A stretch of 64,000 bases of DNA from an uncultured Oscillospiraceae bacterium. Its GTDB lineage: Bacteria; Bacillota; Clostridia; Oscillospirales; Oscillospiraceae. Shown in pieces: positions 32,486 through 40,969 of this stretch. A program made the translations under genes and the position numbers. The stretch's first letter is position 1, and each line of letters starts with the position of its first letter. The stretch spans positions 124,001 through 188,000 of the forward strand of contig CAKUOS010000001.1 of NCBI GenBank assembly GCA_934670025.1. The letters are read 5' to 3'. The notes under the pieces are model-generated. The model had not been told where the DNA came from and did not search any database. It saw nothing but the letters and a program-made list of their open reading frames with translations.

Positions 32486-35400
32486 TTAAGAATTTCGCAG
32501 CGCCGCATACTGGCCGACGAGCGCCTCCGCCAGCTTCAGCGGATCTTCGCCCTTTTTGAGCTTCACGGACAGCATCGGCACCTTGCCCGCCGAGAAGAAG
32601 ATCCTGCCCTTGAACTGCGCCTCGGCGCAGCAGGCGGAGATGGCCGCGAAGTCCATCGTCGCCAGCGACAGCAGCACCGCGCCGTCCTTCTGCGTGATCT
32701 CCGTGATGCCCGCCGCAGCGGCCCGCGCGCGCAGAAGCGCGATGGCGATGAGGTTCATGACGCCCTTCGGGGGATCGCCGAAGCGGTCGACGATCTCGTC
32801 GAGCAGCTCGTCGGCGTCCTCCTTCGTGCGGATGGCCGCCATGCGGCGGTAAAGATCCATCCGCTGCTCGCCGGAGGAAACGTAGTCCTTGTTGATATTC
32901 GCCGTCACGGTCAGATCGGCCGTGCATTCCGGTTCCTTCTGCGCTTCCTCGCCGCGCTCTTCGAGCACCGCGTCCTCCAGCAGCTTCAGATACATATCAT
33001 AGCCCACCGTCATCATGTGGCCCGACTGCTCCGCGCCCAGAAGATCGCCCGCGCCGCGGATCTCCAGATCACGCATGGCGATCTTGAAGCCCGAGCCGAA
33101 CTCCGCGTATTCGCGGATGGTGTCGAGCCGTTTTTCCGCGATCTCCGACAATACCTTTCCCTTGCGGAACGTCAGATACGCATAGGCGTGACGGCTGGAG
33201 CGGCCCACGCGGCCGCGGATCTGATGCAGCTGCGCAAGACCCAGCCGGTCGGCGTCCTCGATGATGAGCGTATTCACATTCGGGATGTCGATGCCCGTCT
33301 CGATGATCGTCGTGCAGACCAGGATCTGCACGTCGCCATTCGACATCGCCTGCATCACGTCGCCGAGCTGCTCCTCGTTCATCTTTCCGTGCGCCACGGC
33401 GACCTCCGCCTCGGGAATGCGGTCTTTGAGCTTTGCGGCGCACTGGTCGATCGACTCCACGCGGTTGTGCAGGTAATACACCTGCCCGCCGCGGGCAAGC
33501 TCCCGGCGGATAGCCTCGTCCAGAACGCCCTCCTGATGCTCGAGCACAAACGTCTGCACGGGGTAACGGTCCTGCGGCGGCTGTTCGATGGTCGACATAT
33601 CGCGCAGACCCGACAGCGCCATGTTGAGCGTGCGCGGGATCGGCGTTGCCGATAATGTTAAGACGTCGACGCCGCGGGAAAGTTCCTTCAGCCGCTCCTT
33701 GTGCGTCACGCCGAAGCGCTGCTCCTCGTCGACGATCAGAAGCCCCAGATCTTTAAAGCGGATCTCCTTTTGCAGCAGCTTGTGCGTGCCGACGATCAGG
33801 TCGATCTTGCCCGTTTGCAGCTCGAACATCGTCTTTTTGATCTGCGCGGGCGTGCGGAAGCGCGAAAGCACGTCGATCGTCACCGGGAACGTCGCAAAGC
33901 GGCGCATCGCGGTCAGATAGTGCTGCTGCGCAAGCACCGTCGTCGGCACCAGAATGGCGACCTGCTTGCCGTCGAGGATACATTTCATCGCCGCGCGCAG
34001 CGCGACCTCCGTCTTGCCGAAGCCGACGTCGCCGCACAGCAGCCGGTCCATCGGCGCGGGCGACTCCATATCGCGCTTGATCTCGTCGATGCAGCGCAGC
34101 TGGTCGTCCGTCTCGGCGTATTCAAAGCTCTCTTCAAACTCCTGCTGCCACGGCGAATCCGCCGCAAACGCAAAGCCCGGCAGGCGCTTGCGCTCGGCAT
34201 AGAGCTTGATGAGTCCCGCGGCCAGATCCTTCGCGGCCGCCTTGGCCCTGGCCTTCGTCTTCTGCCACTGGTCGCCGCCGAGCTTGTTGAGCCGCACGGG
34301 CGCGTCCTCGCCGGCACCGATATATTTGCTGACAAGATCGAGCTGCGTCGCCGGCACATACAGGCAGTCCGTGCCCTGATACGCGATCTTGACATAGTCC
34401 TTCGTCACGCCGCCGACCTTCAGCTGCTCCATGCCGACGTAGCGGCCGATGCCGTGGTGCTCATGCACGACGAGATCGCCGGGCGTCAGGTCGGTGAACG
34501 AGTCGAGCTTTTTGCGGTTCGTGGCCTTTTTCGGCGCGCGCACGCGCCGGCGCTCCTGCCGCGCGGCGATCTGTCCCTCGGTCAGGACGGCGAATTTCAG
34601 CGTCGGGTATTCCAGCCCCGCGGGCAGACTCCCGCCCGCGATCAATATCTGCCCCGGCTGCGGCAGCTTCGTCAGCGGGAACGCCAAAAGCGCGTTCAGG
34701 CCGCTCTTTGCCAGCAGCTCCTTTAAAATTTCGCCTCTGCGCTGACCGCCGCACAGCACGATCGAGCCGTACTGGTTCTGCGCGTAGTTTTTGAGGTCCG
34801 CCGCCGCCGTCTCCAGACTTCCGCCGTAGCCCGGCAGCTGCCGCGCGGTAAACGACAGGAGCTTTTTGGGCGGCAGCGACTCCGGATAGCGCGCGGCGAG
34901 AAAGCCGTCGCAGTACACAACCGCTCTTCCGCGAAAACGCGCGGCCAGCTCCTCAAACGTGCAGTAATAGTCGCACAGCTCGCCCGCGAGCGTCCCGGAC
35001 GAGAGGAACGAATCGAGCAGCAGCCCGAATTCCTCCGACCGGTCCTTTTCCGCGCGCTGCAAATTCCCGTGGTCGCAGAATGCGACCACGGCGTCCTGCG
35101 GGATATAGTCCGCAGCCGTCGTAAAGTCCGGATAGATGAGCGCCATATAGCGGTCGGCGCTTGCGAACAGCGCTTCGTTTTCCAGCGCCTCGCAGTCCTT
35201 TTCCAGCGTATTGATAAGCGCCGTGTTCGGCGTCCTGCGCCGCTTCTGCCGTGCGATCAGCGCGCGCAGCTCTTCACACAGGCCGCCCACGCCCTGCGGA
35301 TGCAGATGCGCCTCCGTCTCCGCGACGGGCAGCAGCACGGCCTCGTCTGTATTTTCCGTGCGCCTTTGCGTGATGGGGTCGAAAAAGCCCATCGTGTCGA

Positions 35401-35995
35401 GCTCGTCGCCGAAAAACTCCGCGCGCACCGGCGCCTCATACGCAGGCGAATACACGTCCAGAATGCCGCCGCGCAGCGCGAACTGTCCCACGCCCTCGAC
35501 CAGACTCGTGCGCGTATACCCCGCGCGCGTCAGCCGCGCGACAAGATCGTCCAGCTCGCAGCTGATCCCGGGCCGCAGCTGCACCGCCGCGGAAAACAGC
35601 GCCGAACGCGGCATCGTCCGCAGCAGCAGCGCGTCGACGCTTGCCACCAGCACCGGCACGCGCCCCTGCGCCATCTCGTAAAACAGGCGCAGCCGCTTTT
35701 GCTCCCACTGCCGCGACACGCCGATCGCGCCCGCGAGCGTCAGCTCGCGCGACGGCAGTACCGGCGGCTGCTCGCCTAAGAATGCGCCGAGCTCCGCGGC
35801 GATGCGCGCCGCGGCAAGCTCATCCTGACACACCGCGACGAGCGGCCGCCCGGAATGCTCGTGCAGCGCCGCGAGCACGTGGCTGCGCGGCGCCTGGCTC
35901 AGGCCCGACACGGCCGCGGCCTGCCGCGCGTTCACGGCGGCAAGCAGCTGTTCATAATCAGGGCTCTTGTGCAGAAGCTGGTGCAGAATGTTCAT
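32486..35995 (-). CDS. mfd: Transcription-repair coupling factor
   Basis: A 1169-residue Mfd. It displaces RNA polymerase stalled at DNA lesions and recruits UvrA. Domains in order: UvrB-like N-terminal module (about 1-350; SRQWEQKRLRLFYEMAQ, TRAGYTRTSLVEGVGQFALRGGILDVYSP), RNA polymerase interaction domain (about 480-545; LTPGDLVVHEHHGIGRY), superfamily 2 helicase (LLCGDVGFGKTEVA Walker A, IVDEEQRFGV, LTLSATPIPRTLNMAL, ETGIDIPNVNTLIIEDADRLGLAQLHQIRGRVGRS) and the C-terminal TRCF domain. ATG at 35995 follows AGGAGA; the longer frame to 36040 has no better signal. Gene order glmU-prs-pth-mfd matches Bacillus. Confidence 0.97.
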   Translation of the reverse strand: MNILHQLLHKSPDYEQLLAAVNARQAAAVSGLSQAPRSHVLAALHEHSGRPLVAVCQDELAAARIAAELGAFLGEQPPVLPSRELTLAGAIGVSRQWEQKRLRLFYEMAQGRVPVLVASVDALLLRTMPRSALFSAAVQLRPGISCELDDLVARLTRAGYTRTSLVEGVGQFALRGGILDVYSPAYEAPVRAEFFGDELDTMGFFDPITQRRTENTDEAVLLPVAETEAHLHPQGVGGLCEELRALIARQKRRRTPNTALINTLEKDCEALENEALFASADRYMALIYPDFTTAADYIPQDAVVAFCDHGNLQRAEKDRSEEFGLLLDSFLSSGTLAGELCDYYCTFEELAARFRGRAVVYCDGFLAARYPESLPPKKLLSFTARQLPGYGGSLETAAADLKNYAQNQYGSIVLCGGQRRGEILKELLAKSGLNALLAFPLTKLPQPGQILIAGGSLPAGLEYPTLKFAVLTEGQIAARQERRRVRAPKKATNRKKLDSFTDLTPGDLVVHEHHGIGRYVGMEQLKVGGVTKDYVKIAYQGTDCLYVPATQLDLVSKYIGAGEDAPVRLNKLGGDQWQKTKARAKAAAKDLAAGLIKLYAERKRLPGFAFAADSPWQQEFEESFEYAETDDQLRCIDEIKRDMESPAPMDRLLCGDVGFGKTEVALRAAMKCILDGKQVAILVPTTVLAQQHYLTAMRRFATFPVTIDVLSRFRTPAQIKKTMFELQTGKIDLIVGTHKLLQKEIRFKDLGLLIVDEEQRFGVTHKERLKELSRGVDVLTLSATPIPRTLNMALSGLRDMSTIEQPPQDRYPVQTFVLEHQEGVLDEAIRRELARGGQVYYLHNRVESIDQCAAKLKDRIPEAEVAVAHGKMNEEQLGDVMQAMSNGDVQILVCTTIIETGIDIPNVNTLIIEDADRLGLAQLHQIRGRVGRSSRHAYAYLTFRKGKVLSEIAEKRLDTIREYAEFGSGFKIAMRDLEIRGAGDLLGAEQSGHMMTVGYDMYLKLLEDAVLEERGEEAQKEPECTADLTVTANINKDYVSSGEQRMDLYRRMAAIRTKEDADELLDEIVDRFGDPPKGVMNLIAIALLRARAAAAGITEITQKDGAVLLSLATMDFAAISACCAEAQFKGRIFFSAGKVPMLSVKLKKGEDPLKLAEALVGQYAALRNS

Positions 35996-36050
35996 AAAAA
36001 ATCTCCTGAAATTTGCGGAATTTTGCGTTTTTCGCCCCAACAGGCAACGC

Positions 36051-36075
36051 GCATAGGAGACTTTCTCCTATGCGT
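36051..36075. repeat. Perfect stem-loop between pth and mfd
   Basis: An 11-bp perfect inverted repeat (CGCATAGGAGA / TCTCCTATGCG) with loop CTT lies in the 99-nt gap between pth and mfd. No T tract follows on the minus strand, so it is more likely an RNA processing or stability element, or a weak attenuator, than a full terminator. Confidence 0.6.
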
Positions 36076-36094
36076 ATGCCGGGGCCAATATGTT

Positions 36095-36691
36095 TTAAAA
36101 TTGTTTTCCGTTATACTGCGCGGCGGCCTTGTCGCAGCCGTGCGCGATAATTTCCAGCGCGGCATCGCCCGCGCCGTGGAACGCCGCCTCAAAGGCCGGC
36201 CAGTCGCTCTTTGCCACGGCCGAGAGCACCCAGTCCGCCAGATCGTAGTCCGGATGCGGCTTTGCGCCGACGCCGATCTTCACGCGCGGGAACTGATCGG
36301 ATCCGATGGACGAAATGATCGACTTCAGCCCGTTGTGCCCGCCGGCCGAGCCGCCTGCGCGGATGCGCAGGCGGCCGATGGGCAGGGAAATGTCGTCAAA
36401 CAGGACGAGGACCCGCTCGGGCGGGAGCTTATAATAGTGCGCCGCGGCTTCCACCGCGATGCCGGAGGCGTTCATGAACGTCTGCGGCTGCATGAGAAGC
36501 ATCCTCTGCCCGGCGTATTCCGCCTGTGCGGTCACGGCCTTGAAGCGTTCTTTCCCGATGCGCACGCCGAGCTTCTGCGCCAGCGCGTCCAGCGCCAGAA
36601 AGCCCGCGTTGTGCCGGGTCTTTTCATACTGACGGCCGGGGTTGCCGAGCCCGACGACCAGCCAGTCGTAGGTGGGTCTGCGAAATAACAT
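36095..36691 (-). CDS. pth: Peptidyl-tRNA hydrolase
   Basis: A 198-residue bacterial Pth that cleaves peptidyl-tRNA released from stalled ribosomes. VVGLGNPGRQYEKTRHNAGF contains the conserved Asn and catalytic His; QPQTFMNASG, LFDDISLPIGRLRIRAGGSAGGHNGLKSI and RVKIGVG complete the set. The ATG at 36691 has no strong Shine-Dalgarno, and the gap to the prs stop is 19 nt, suggesting translation by coupling or reinitiation in the glmU-prs-pth-mfd operon. Confidence 0.96.
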   Translation of the reverse strand: MLFRRPTYDWLVVGLGNPGRQYEKTRHNAGFLALDALAQKLGVRIGKERFKAVTAQAEYAGQRMLLMQPQTFMNASGIAVEAAAHYYKLPPERVLVLFDDISLPIGRLRIRAGGSAGGHNGLKSIISSIGSDQFPRVKIGVGAKPHPDYDLADWVLSAVAKSDWPAFEAAFHGAGDAALEIIAHGCDKAAAQYNGKQF

Positions 36692-36710
36692 AGACTTGCG
36701 GTTTTTGCGA

Positions 36711-37661
36711 TCAGAACAGAGCGGACATGGAGTTTTCTTCGTAAATTCTCTGGATGGCGTCGGCGAAGATCGGGGAGACGTCGAGATAGTTGATCTTGCT
36801 GCACGCGCCCTCGAGCGGCGGGATGGTGTTGAGCAGCGTCAGCTCCTTGATGCAGCTGTTGGCGATGCGCTCGTTGGCGGGACCCGACAGCACGCCGTGC
36901 GTCGCGCAGGCGTAGACCTCGGTCGCACCGCCGATCTCAACGATGGCCTTGGCCGCGTTGCAGAGCGAACCCGCCGTATCGACCATGTCGTCAAACAGGA
37001 TGCAGCGCTTGCCCTTGACGTCGCCGATGACGTTCATGACCTCGCACTGGTTGGCCTTTTCGCGGCGCTTGTCGACGATGGCCAGATTCATGCCCATCTT
37101 GTTGGCGAACATCCGGCTGCGGGACACGGAGCCGACGTCCGGAGACACGACGACCATCTCTTCGGGATCGTCAAATTTATTCATATAATACTTCACGAAC
37201 ACGGGGTTGGAGAGCAGGTTGTCGACGGGGATATCAAAGAAGCCCTGGATCTGCGATGCGTGCAGGTCCATCGTCAGTACGCGGTCTGCGCCCGCGGCCT
37301 CGATCATGTTGGCGACGAGCTTTGCCGAGATGGGATCGCGGCCCTTGGCCTTGCGGTCCTGCCGGGCATAGCCGAAGTAGGGGATGACGGCGGTGATGCG
37401 GCCGGCGGAGGCGCGGCGGCAGGCGTCGATCATGATGAGCAGCTCCATGAGGTTATTGTTGACGGGCTTGCAGGTAGACTGGACAAGGAACACGTCGCTG
37501 CCGCGGACCGTCTCGTTGATCGTGACGGAGACTTCGCCGTCGGCAAAGGTGGTTACGGTGCTGTCGCCAAGCGGCAGCCACAGCTTGCGGCACACGCCCT
37601 CGGCAAAGGGACGGTTGGCATTCGCGCAGAAGACCTTGACGTTTTTACCATGAGAAATCAT
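36711..37661 (-). CDS. prs: Ribose-phosphate pyrophosphokinase
   Basis: A 316-residue PRPP synthase making phosphoribosyl pyrophosphate from ribose 5-phosphate and ATP for nucleotide, NAD, His and Trp synthesis. ANANRPFAEGVCRKL, FADGEVSVTINETVRGSDVFLVQST, IPYFGYARQDRKAKGRDPISAKLVANMI, DLHASQIQGFFDIPVDNL and CILFDDMVDTAGSLCNAA (PRPP-binding loop) are the class I signatures. GAGAGAGGG precedes the ATG. It shares an operon with the GlmU-like gene upstream and pth downstream. Confidence 0.96.
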   Translation of the reverse strand: MISHGKNVKVFCANANRPFAEGVCRKLWLPLGDSTVTTFADGEVSVTINETVRGSDVFLVQSTCKPVNNNLMELLIMIDACRRASAGRITAVIPYFGYARQDRKAKGRDPISAKLVANMIEAAGADRVLTMDLHASQIQGFFDIPVDNLLSNPVFVKYYMNKFDDPEEMVVVSPDVGSVSRSRMFANKMGMNLAIVDKRREKANQCEVMNVIGDVKGKRCILFDDMVDTAGSLCNAAKAIVEIGGATEVYACATHGVLSGPANERIANSCIKELTLLNTIPPLEGACSKINYLDVSPIFADAIQRIYEENSMSALF

Positions 37662-37753
37662 ATGAAATTACCCTCTCTCTTGTGTTGTTGGCTCTGTTCT
37701 GTGTTCTGTTTTTATTCTTATATGATGGCGGCCGCGCCGCCGGGAATACGCAG

Positions 37754-38938
37754 TTATTTTTCCTTCAGCTTGTGCCGGTTGGCCCAGTCGCGCTTGTTCT
37801 GCTGTCTTGCGCGCGCGATGGCCAGCGCCGCCGGCGGCACATCGTCCGTCACGGTCGAACCGGCGGCGATATACGCCCCTTCGCCGACCTGCACGGGCGC
37901 GATGAGGTTCGTATTGCAGCCGATGAAGGCGTTGTCGCCGATGACGGTGCGGAACTTTTTCACGCGGTCATAGTTGACCGTCACCGTGCCGCAGCCGAAG
38001 TTGATGTTCTTTCCAACGTCGCTGTCGCCGACGTAGGTCAGGTGCGAGATCTTCGTGCCGTCGCCGATCGTGGAGTTCTTGACCTCCACAAAGTCGCCGC
38101 AGCGCACGTTGTTGCCGATCTTCGATCCCGGCCGCACATACGCGAACGGCCCGACCGTCGTCTCGCAGCCGATCTCGGAGTCGTAGACCTGCGAGGCGTT
38201 GATCTTCGTGCCCTCGCCGACCTTCACATTCTCCAGATAGCTGTTCGGCCCGACGGTGCAGTTGTCCGCGATCGACGTCGTGCCGCGCAGGATCGTCCCG
38301 GGCAATATCGTCGTGCCCTGACCGACGAAGACGGTCGGCTCGATATACGTATTGTCATAGTCCCAGATGTTGACGCCCGCGGCGGCCAGATCATAGAGGA
38401 TCGCGCGGCTGACCACCGGCTGCCATTCGGCCAGCTGCTGCATCGACGTGACGGGATAGACGCCGTCGCGGTCGGTATACGGCACGCCGTGATCCTTCAT
38501 GAACTCGCTGAAAACAAAGCTGTCGTCCAGCGCGTCCATAAGCGCCTGCTTGTCGACCGACGTGATCCCCGACGGCACCGGCGCGCCCTGGAAATCATCC
38601 TCTTCGGGCGCGAACGGGCTGATGATCGCAGGTCCGGTCACGACGATGACGTCCTCCTCCTGCTCGTCAGCCGTGGATAAGAACACGTGCAGCTGATCGG
38701 CAGTCTCCTCGAGCCGCGCGCATTGCAGCTCCGCGTCCTCCGGGAAGCACGCGCGCGCCTGCGCCGCGAAGCGCTCGTGGCAGACCAAAAAGAATCGCCC
38801 AACACCGCCGGCAGACAACGACCGCGCCAGCCACGAAAGCAAAGGCGTCCCCATCATCGTCTGCAGCATCATTGGACGGGTATATCCGGTTTTTGCAGTA
38901 TCGTCCGGTACGAAGACGACCGCGGATAATTCGGACAA
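37754..38938 (-). CDS. GlmU-like protein with degenerate uridyltransferase half
   Basis: A 394-residue protein in the GlmU (gcaD) position before prs. The C-terminal half (about 170-394) is a full left-handed beta-helix acetyltransferase: NTYIEPTVFVGQGTTILPGTILRG, GPFAYVRPGSKIG, VEVKNSTIGDGTKISHLTYVGDSDVG, NFGCGTVTVNYD, IGCNTNLIAPVQVGEGAYIAAGSTVTDDVP. The N-terminal half (about 165 residues instead of about 225) has lost the LxAGxGTRM nucleotide loop; it reads VVFVPDDTAKTGYTRPMM. So glucosamine-1-phosphate acetylation is plausible but UDP-GlcNAc formation is not. Start TTG at 38936-38938, 8 nt after AAAGGGG; the frame further upstream crosses the promoter. Confidence 0.82.
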   Translation of the reverse strand: MSELSAVVFVPDDTAKTGYTRPMMLQTMMGTPLLSWLARSLSAGGVGRFFLVCHERFAAQARACFPEDAELQCARLEETADQLHVFLSTADEQEEDVIVVTGPAIISPFAPEEDDFQGAPVPSGITSVDKQALMDALDDSFVFSEFMKDHGVPYTDRDGVYPVTSMQQLAEWQPVVSRAILYDLAAAGVNIWDYDNTYIEPTVFVGQGTTILPGTILRGTTSIADNCTVGPNSYLENVKVGEGTKINASQVYDSEIGCETTVGPFAYVRPGSKIGNNVRCGDFVEVKNSTIGDGTKISHLTYVGDSDVGKNINFGCGTVTVNYDRVKKFRTVIGDNAFIGCNTNLIAPVQVGEGAYIAAGSTVTDDVPPAALAIARARQQNKRDWANRHKLKEK

Positions 38939-38999
38939 TGTACCTGCACCCCTTTCCTCCGGCGGCATCCGAAATCCATCCGCCGGGCATTCCGCTTGT

Positions 39000-39028
39000 A
39001 TTATAGCAGATGCGGCGCGGTTTGTACA
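39000..39028 (-). promoter_or_regulatory. Promoter of the glmU-like-prs-pth-mfd operon
   Basis: On the minus strand TGTACA (39023-39028), 17-nt spacer, TATAAT (39000-39005). The leader to the TTG start is about 55 nt. Confidence 0.65.
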
Positions 39029-39089
39029 GGAAGGAAACCGCGATTTTTCTGAAATTTGCAGAAACTTTACCCGGAAAATCGGCTGATAA

Positions 39090-39118
39090 TTGCATAAATG
39101 CACAGACTATGTTATACT
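39090..39118 (+). promoter_or_regulatory. Promoter of the sufCB genes
   Basis: TTGCAT (39090-39095), 17-nt spacer, TATACT (39113-39118), about 36 nt before the sufC ATG. Confidence 0.75.
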
Positions 39119-39153
39119 GTTCCCATGCAATTACAGAAAAAAGAGGGGCAAAT

Positions 39154-39888
39154 ATGCTGACACTCAACCAGATCTCCCTGACTGCGGACAACGCGCAGGG
39201 CCGCACGGATATCCTCAAAAATGTCTCGCTCGATATCCCGGACGGCAAATTCCTCGTCATCACCGGGCCGAACGGCGGCGGCAAGACGACACTCGCCAGG
39301 ATCATCATGGGCCTCGCCGCACCGACCGCCGGGACCATCATGCTCGACGGCGAAGACATCACCGGCCTTTCCATCACCGACCGCGCCAGGCGCGGCATTT
39401 CGTACTCCTTCCAGCAGCCGCCCAGATTCAAGGGCATGAAAGTCTCCGACTTTCTGGCCGTCGCGGCCGGCAAGACGCTCTCGCACGACGAGGCATGCTC
39501 GTATCTGACGCAGGTCGGCCTGTGCGCGCGCGATTATCTTGACCGCGACGTCGACACCAGCCTTTCCGGCGGCGAGGTCAAGCGCATCGAGATCGCCACG
39601 CTGCTGGCCAAAAACGCCCGCTATATGATCTTCGACGAACCGGAGGCCGGCATCGATCTGTGGTCGTTCGCGCGCCTGACCGAGACGTTCCGCGACCTGC
39701 ACGAGACGGGCGGTCACACCATCGTCATCATCTCGCATCAGGAGCGCATCATCCGTCTGGCCGACGAGATCCTCCTGCTTGCAAACGGCGGGATCGCCGC
39801 GCGCGGCACGGCGGACGAAATTTACCCGCGCATCCTGGCCGACACGGTCTCGGGCTGCAATCTGCTGGAGGTGAACGGAAAATGCTGA
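39154..39888 (+). CDS. sufC: SufC-like ATPase of Fe-S cluster assembly (SMS type)
   Basis: A 244-residue ABC ATPase of the SufC group. Walker A is GPNGGGKTT, the Q-loop SYSFQQPPRFKG, the signature LSGGEVKRIEIATLL and Walker B YMIFDEPEAGIDLW. The FDEPEAGIDLWSF stretch separates it from importer ATPases. With SufB it forms the scaffold on which Fe-S clusters are built in the cytoplasm. GAGGGG lies before the ATG at 39154. It overlaps sufB by 7 nt. The absence of sufS, sufU and sufD nearby matches the minimal two-gene SMS system described in anaerobes. Confidence 0.9.
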   Translation: MLTLNQISLTADNAQGRTDILKNVSLDIPDGKFLVITGPNGGGKTTLARIIMGLAAPTAGTIMLDGEDITGLSITDRARRGISYSFQQPPRFKGMKVSDFLAVAAGKTLSHDEACSYLTQVGLCARDYLDRDVDTSLSGGEVKRIEIATLLAKNARYMIFDEPEAGIDLWSFARLTETFRDLHETGGHTIVIISHQERIIRLADEILLLANGGIAARGTADEIYPRILADTVSGCNLLEVNGKC

Positions 39889-40805
39889 ACGACATTCAAA
39901 AGAGCATCCTGAAAACGGTTTCCGATATGGTCGACATCCCGAACGGCGCGGTCAACATCCGCCTCGACGGGCAGAAGGAATTCCGCCAGAACACCGACCA
40001 TATCCAGATCGTCTCCAAGACCGACAAGGACGGCATCGACATCAACATCGCGCCGTTTACAAAGAGCGAAAACGTCCACATCCCCGTCATCCTCAGCAAA
40101 TCCGGATTCCACGATCTGGTCTACAACGATTTCCACGTCGGCGAGGGCGCGGACGTGACCATCGTCGCCGGCTGCGGCATCCACAACTGCGGCGACTGCG
40201 ATTCCGAGCATGACGGCATCCACACCTTCTACATCGGCAAAAACGCGCGCGTGCACTACATCGAAAAGCACTATGGCGAGGGCGAGGGAACCGGCAAGCG
40301 CATCCTCAACCCGCAGACCATCGTGTATCTCGACGAGGGCGCGACGATCATCATGGACACCAGCCAGATCGGCGGCGTCGACGACACGAAGCGCTATACG
40401 CGCTGCGAGGCCAACGGCGAAAATTCCGAGGTGCAGATCAACGAAAAGCTCCTCACCGCGGGCGATCAGCACGCGGTCAGCGAAATGGACGTCCTCCTGA
40501 ACGGCGCGGGCGCCCGCACGCGCGTCGTCTCGCGCTCGGTCGCCAAAGAGGATTCCACGCAGGTCTTCTACCCGCGCGTCCAGGGCAATGCCCCCTGCTT
40601 CGGCCATGTCTCGTGCGACTCGATCATCATGGGCGCGGCCAAAGTCCGCTCCATCCCCGAGATCTCCTGCAACCACGTCGACGCGGCGCTCATGCACGAG
40701 GCCGCCATCGGCAAAATTGCGGGTGAGCAGCTTTTGAAGCTCGAGACGCTCGGCCTCACGCCCGAAGAGGCGGAGGAGAAGATCCTCGAGGGCTTCCTGC
40801 GTTAA
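39882..40805 (+). CDS. sufB: SufB/SufD-like Fe-S scaffold protein (SMS type)
   Basis: A 307-residue SufBD core protein, shorter than SufB of the full SUF pathway (about 450-480). The parallel beta-helix core includes VHYIEKHYGEGEGTGKRILNPQTIVYLDEGATIIMDTSQIGGVDDTKRYT, and the conserved C-terminal HVSCDSIIMG, SIPEISCNHVDAALMHEAAIGKIAGEQLLKLETLGLTPEEAEEKILEGFL has the cysteine and histidine/glutamate residues used in cluster assembly. An additional GCGIHNCGDCDSEHDG cysteine cluster is present. The start overlaps the end of sufC, implying stoichiometric translation. Confidence 0.92.
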   Translation: MLNDIQKSILKTVSDMVDIPNGAVNIRLDGQKEFRQNTDHIQIVSKTDKDGIDINIAPFTKSENVHIPVILSKSGFHDLVYNDFHVGEGADVTIVAGCGIHNCGDCDSEHDGIHTFYIGKNARVHYIEKHYGEGEGTGKRILNPQTIVYLDEGATIIMDTSQIGGVDDTKRYTRCEANGENSEVQINEKLLTAGDQHAVSEMDVLLNGAGARTRVVSRSVAKEDSTQVFYPRVQGNAPCFGHVSCDSIIMGAAKVRSIPEISCNHVDAALMHEAAIGKIAGEQLLKLETLGLTPEEAEEKILEGFLR

Positions 40806-40875
40806 CCGTGTGTAAAACGCCATTGTTAAATGGTAAATTGCACAACAAATCTTCGTTAAATTTGTGTAAAAAGTC

Positions 40876-40904
40876 TTGATTTTCCGGTTTTTCTCCCCTA
40901 TACT
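40876..40904 (+). promoter_or_regulatory. Promoter of HAD-IIA gene
   Basis: TTGATT (40876-40881), 17-nt spacer, TATACT (40899-40904), 66 nt before the ATG. An imperfect AT-rich inverted repeat (ACAAAT / ATTTGT) lies just upstream. Confidence 0.75.
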
Positions 40905-40969
40905 GCAACTGTAAGTTAAAATATCTGAGAAAGATACCCCGCCAAAGACGAAGCGGGAAGAGAGGAGTT

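Noticed and set aside
38678-38692. DnaA box (CTTATCCACGG on the minus strand) inside the GlmU-like gene
   Set aside because: A single imperfect match within coding sequence is expected by chance.
40806-40875. AT-rich inverted repeat ACAAAT / ATTTGT as the sufB terminator or an operator
   Set aside because: The stem is short and imperfect and no T tract follows; too weak to list as a feature.
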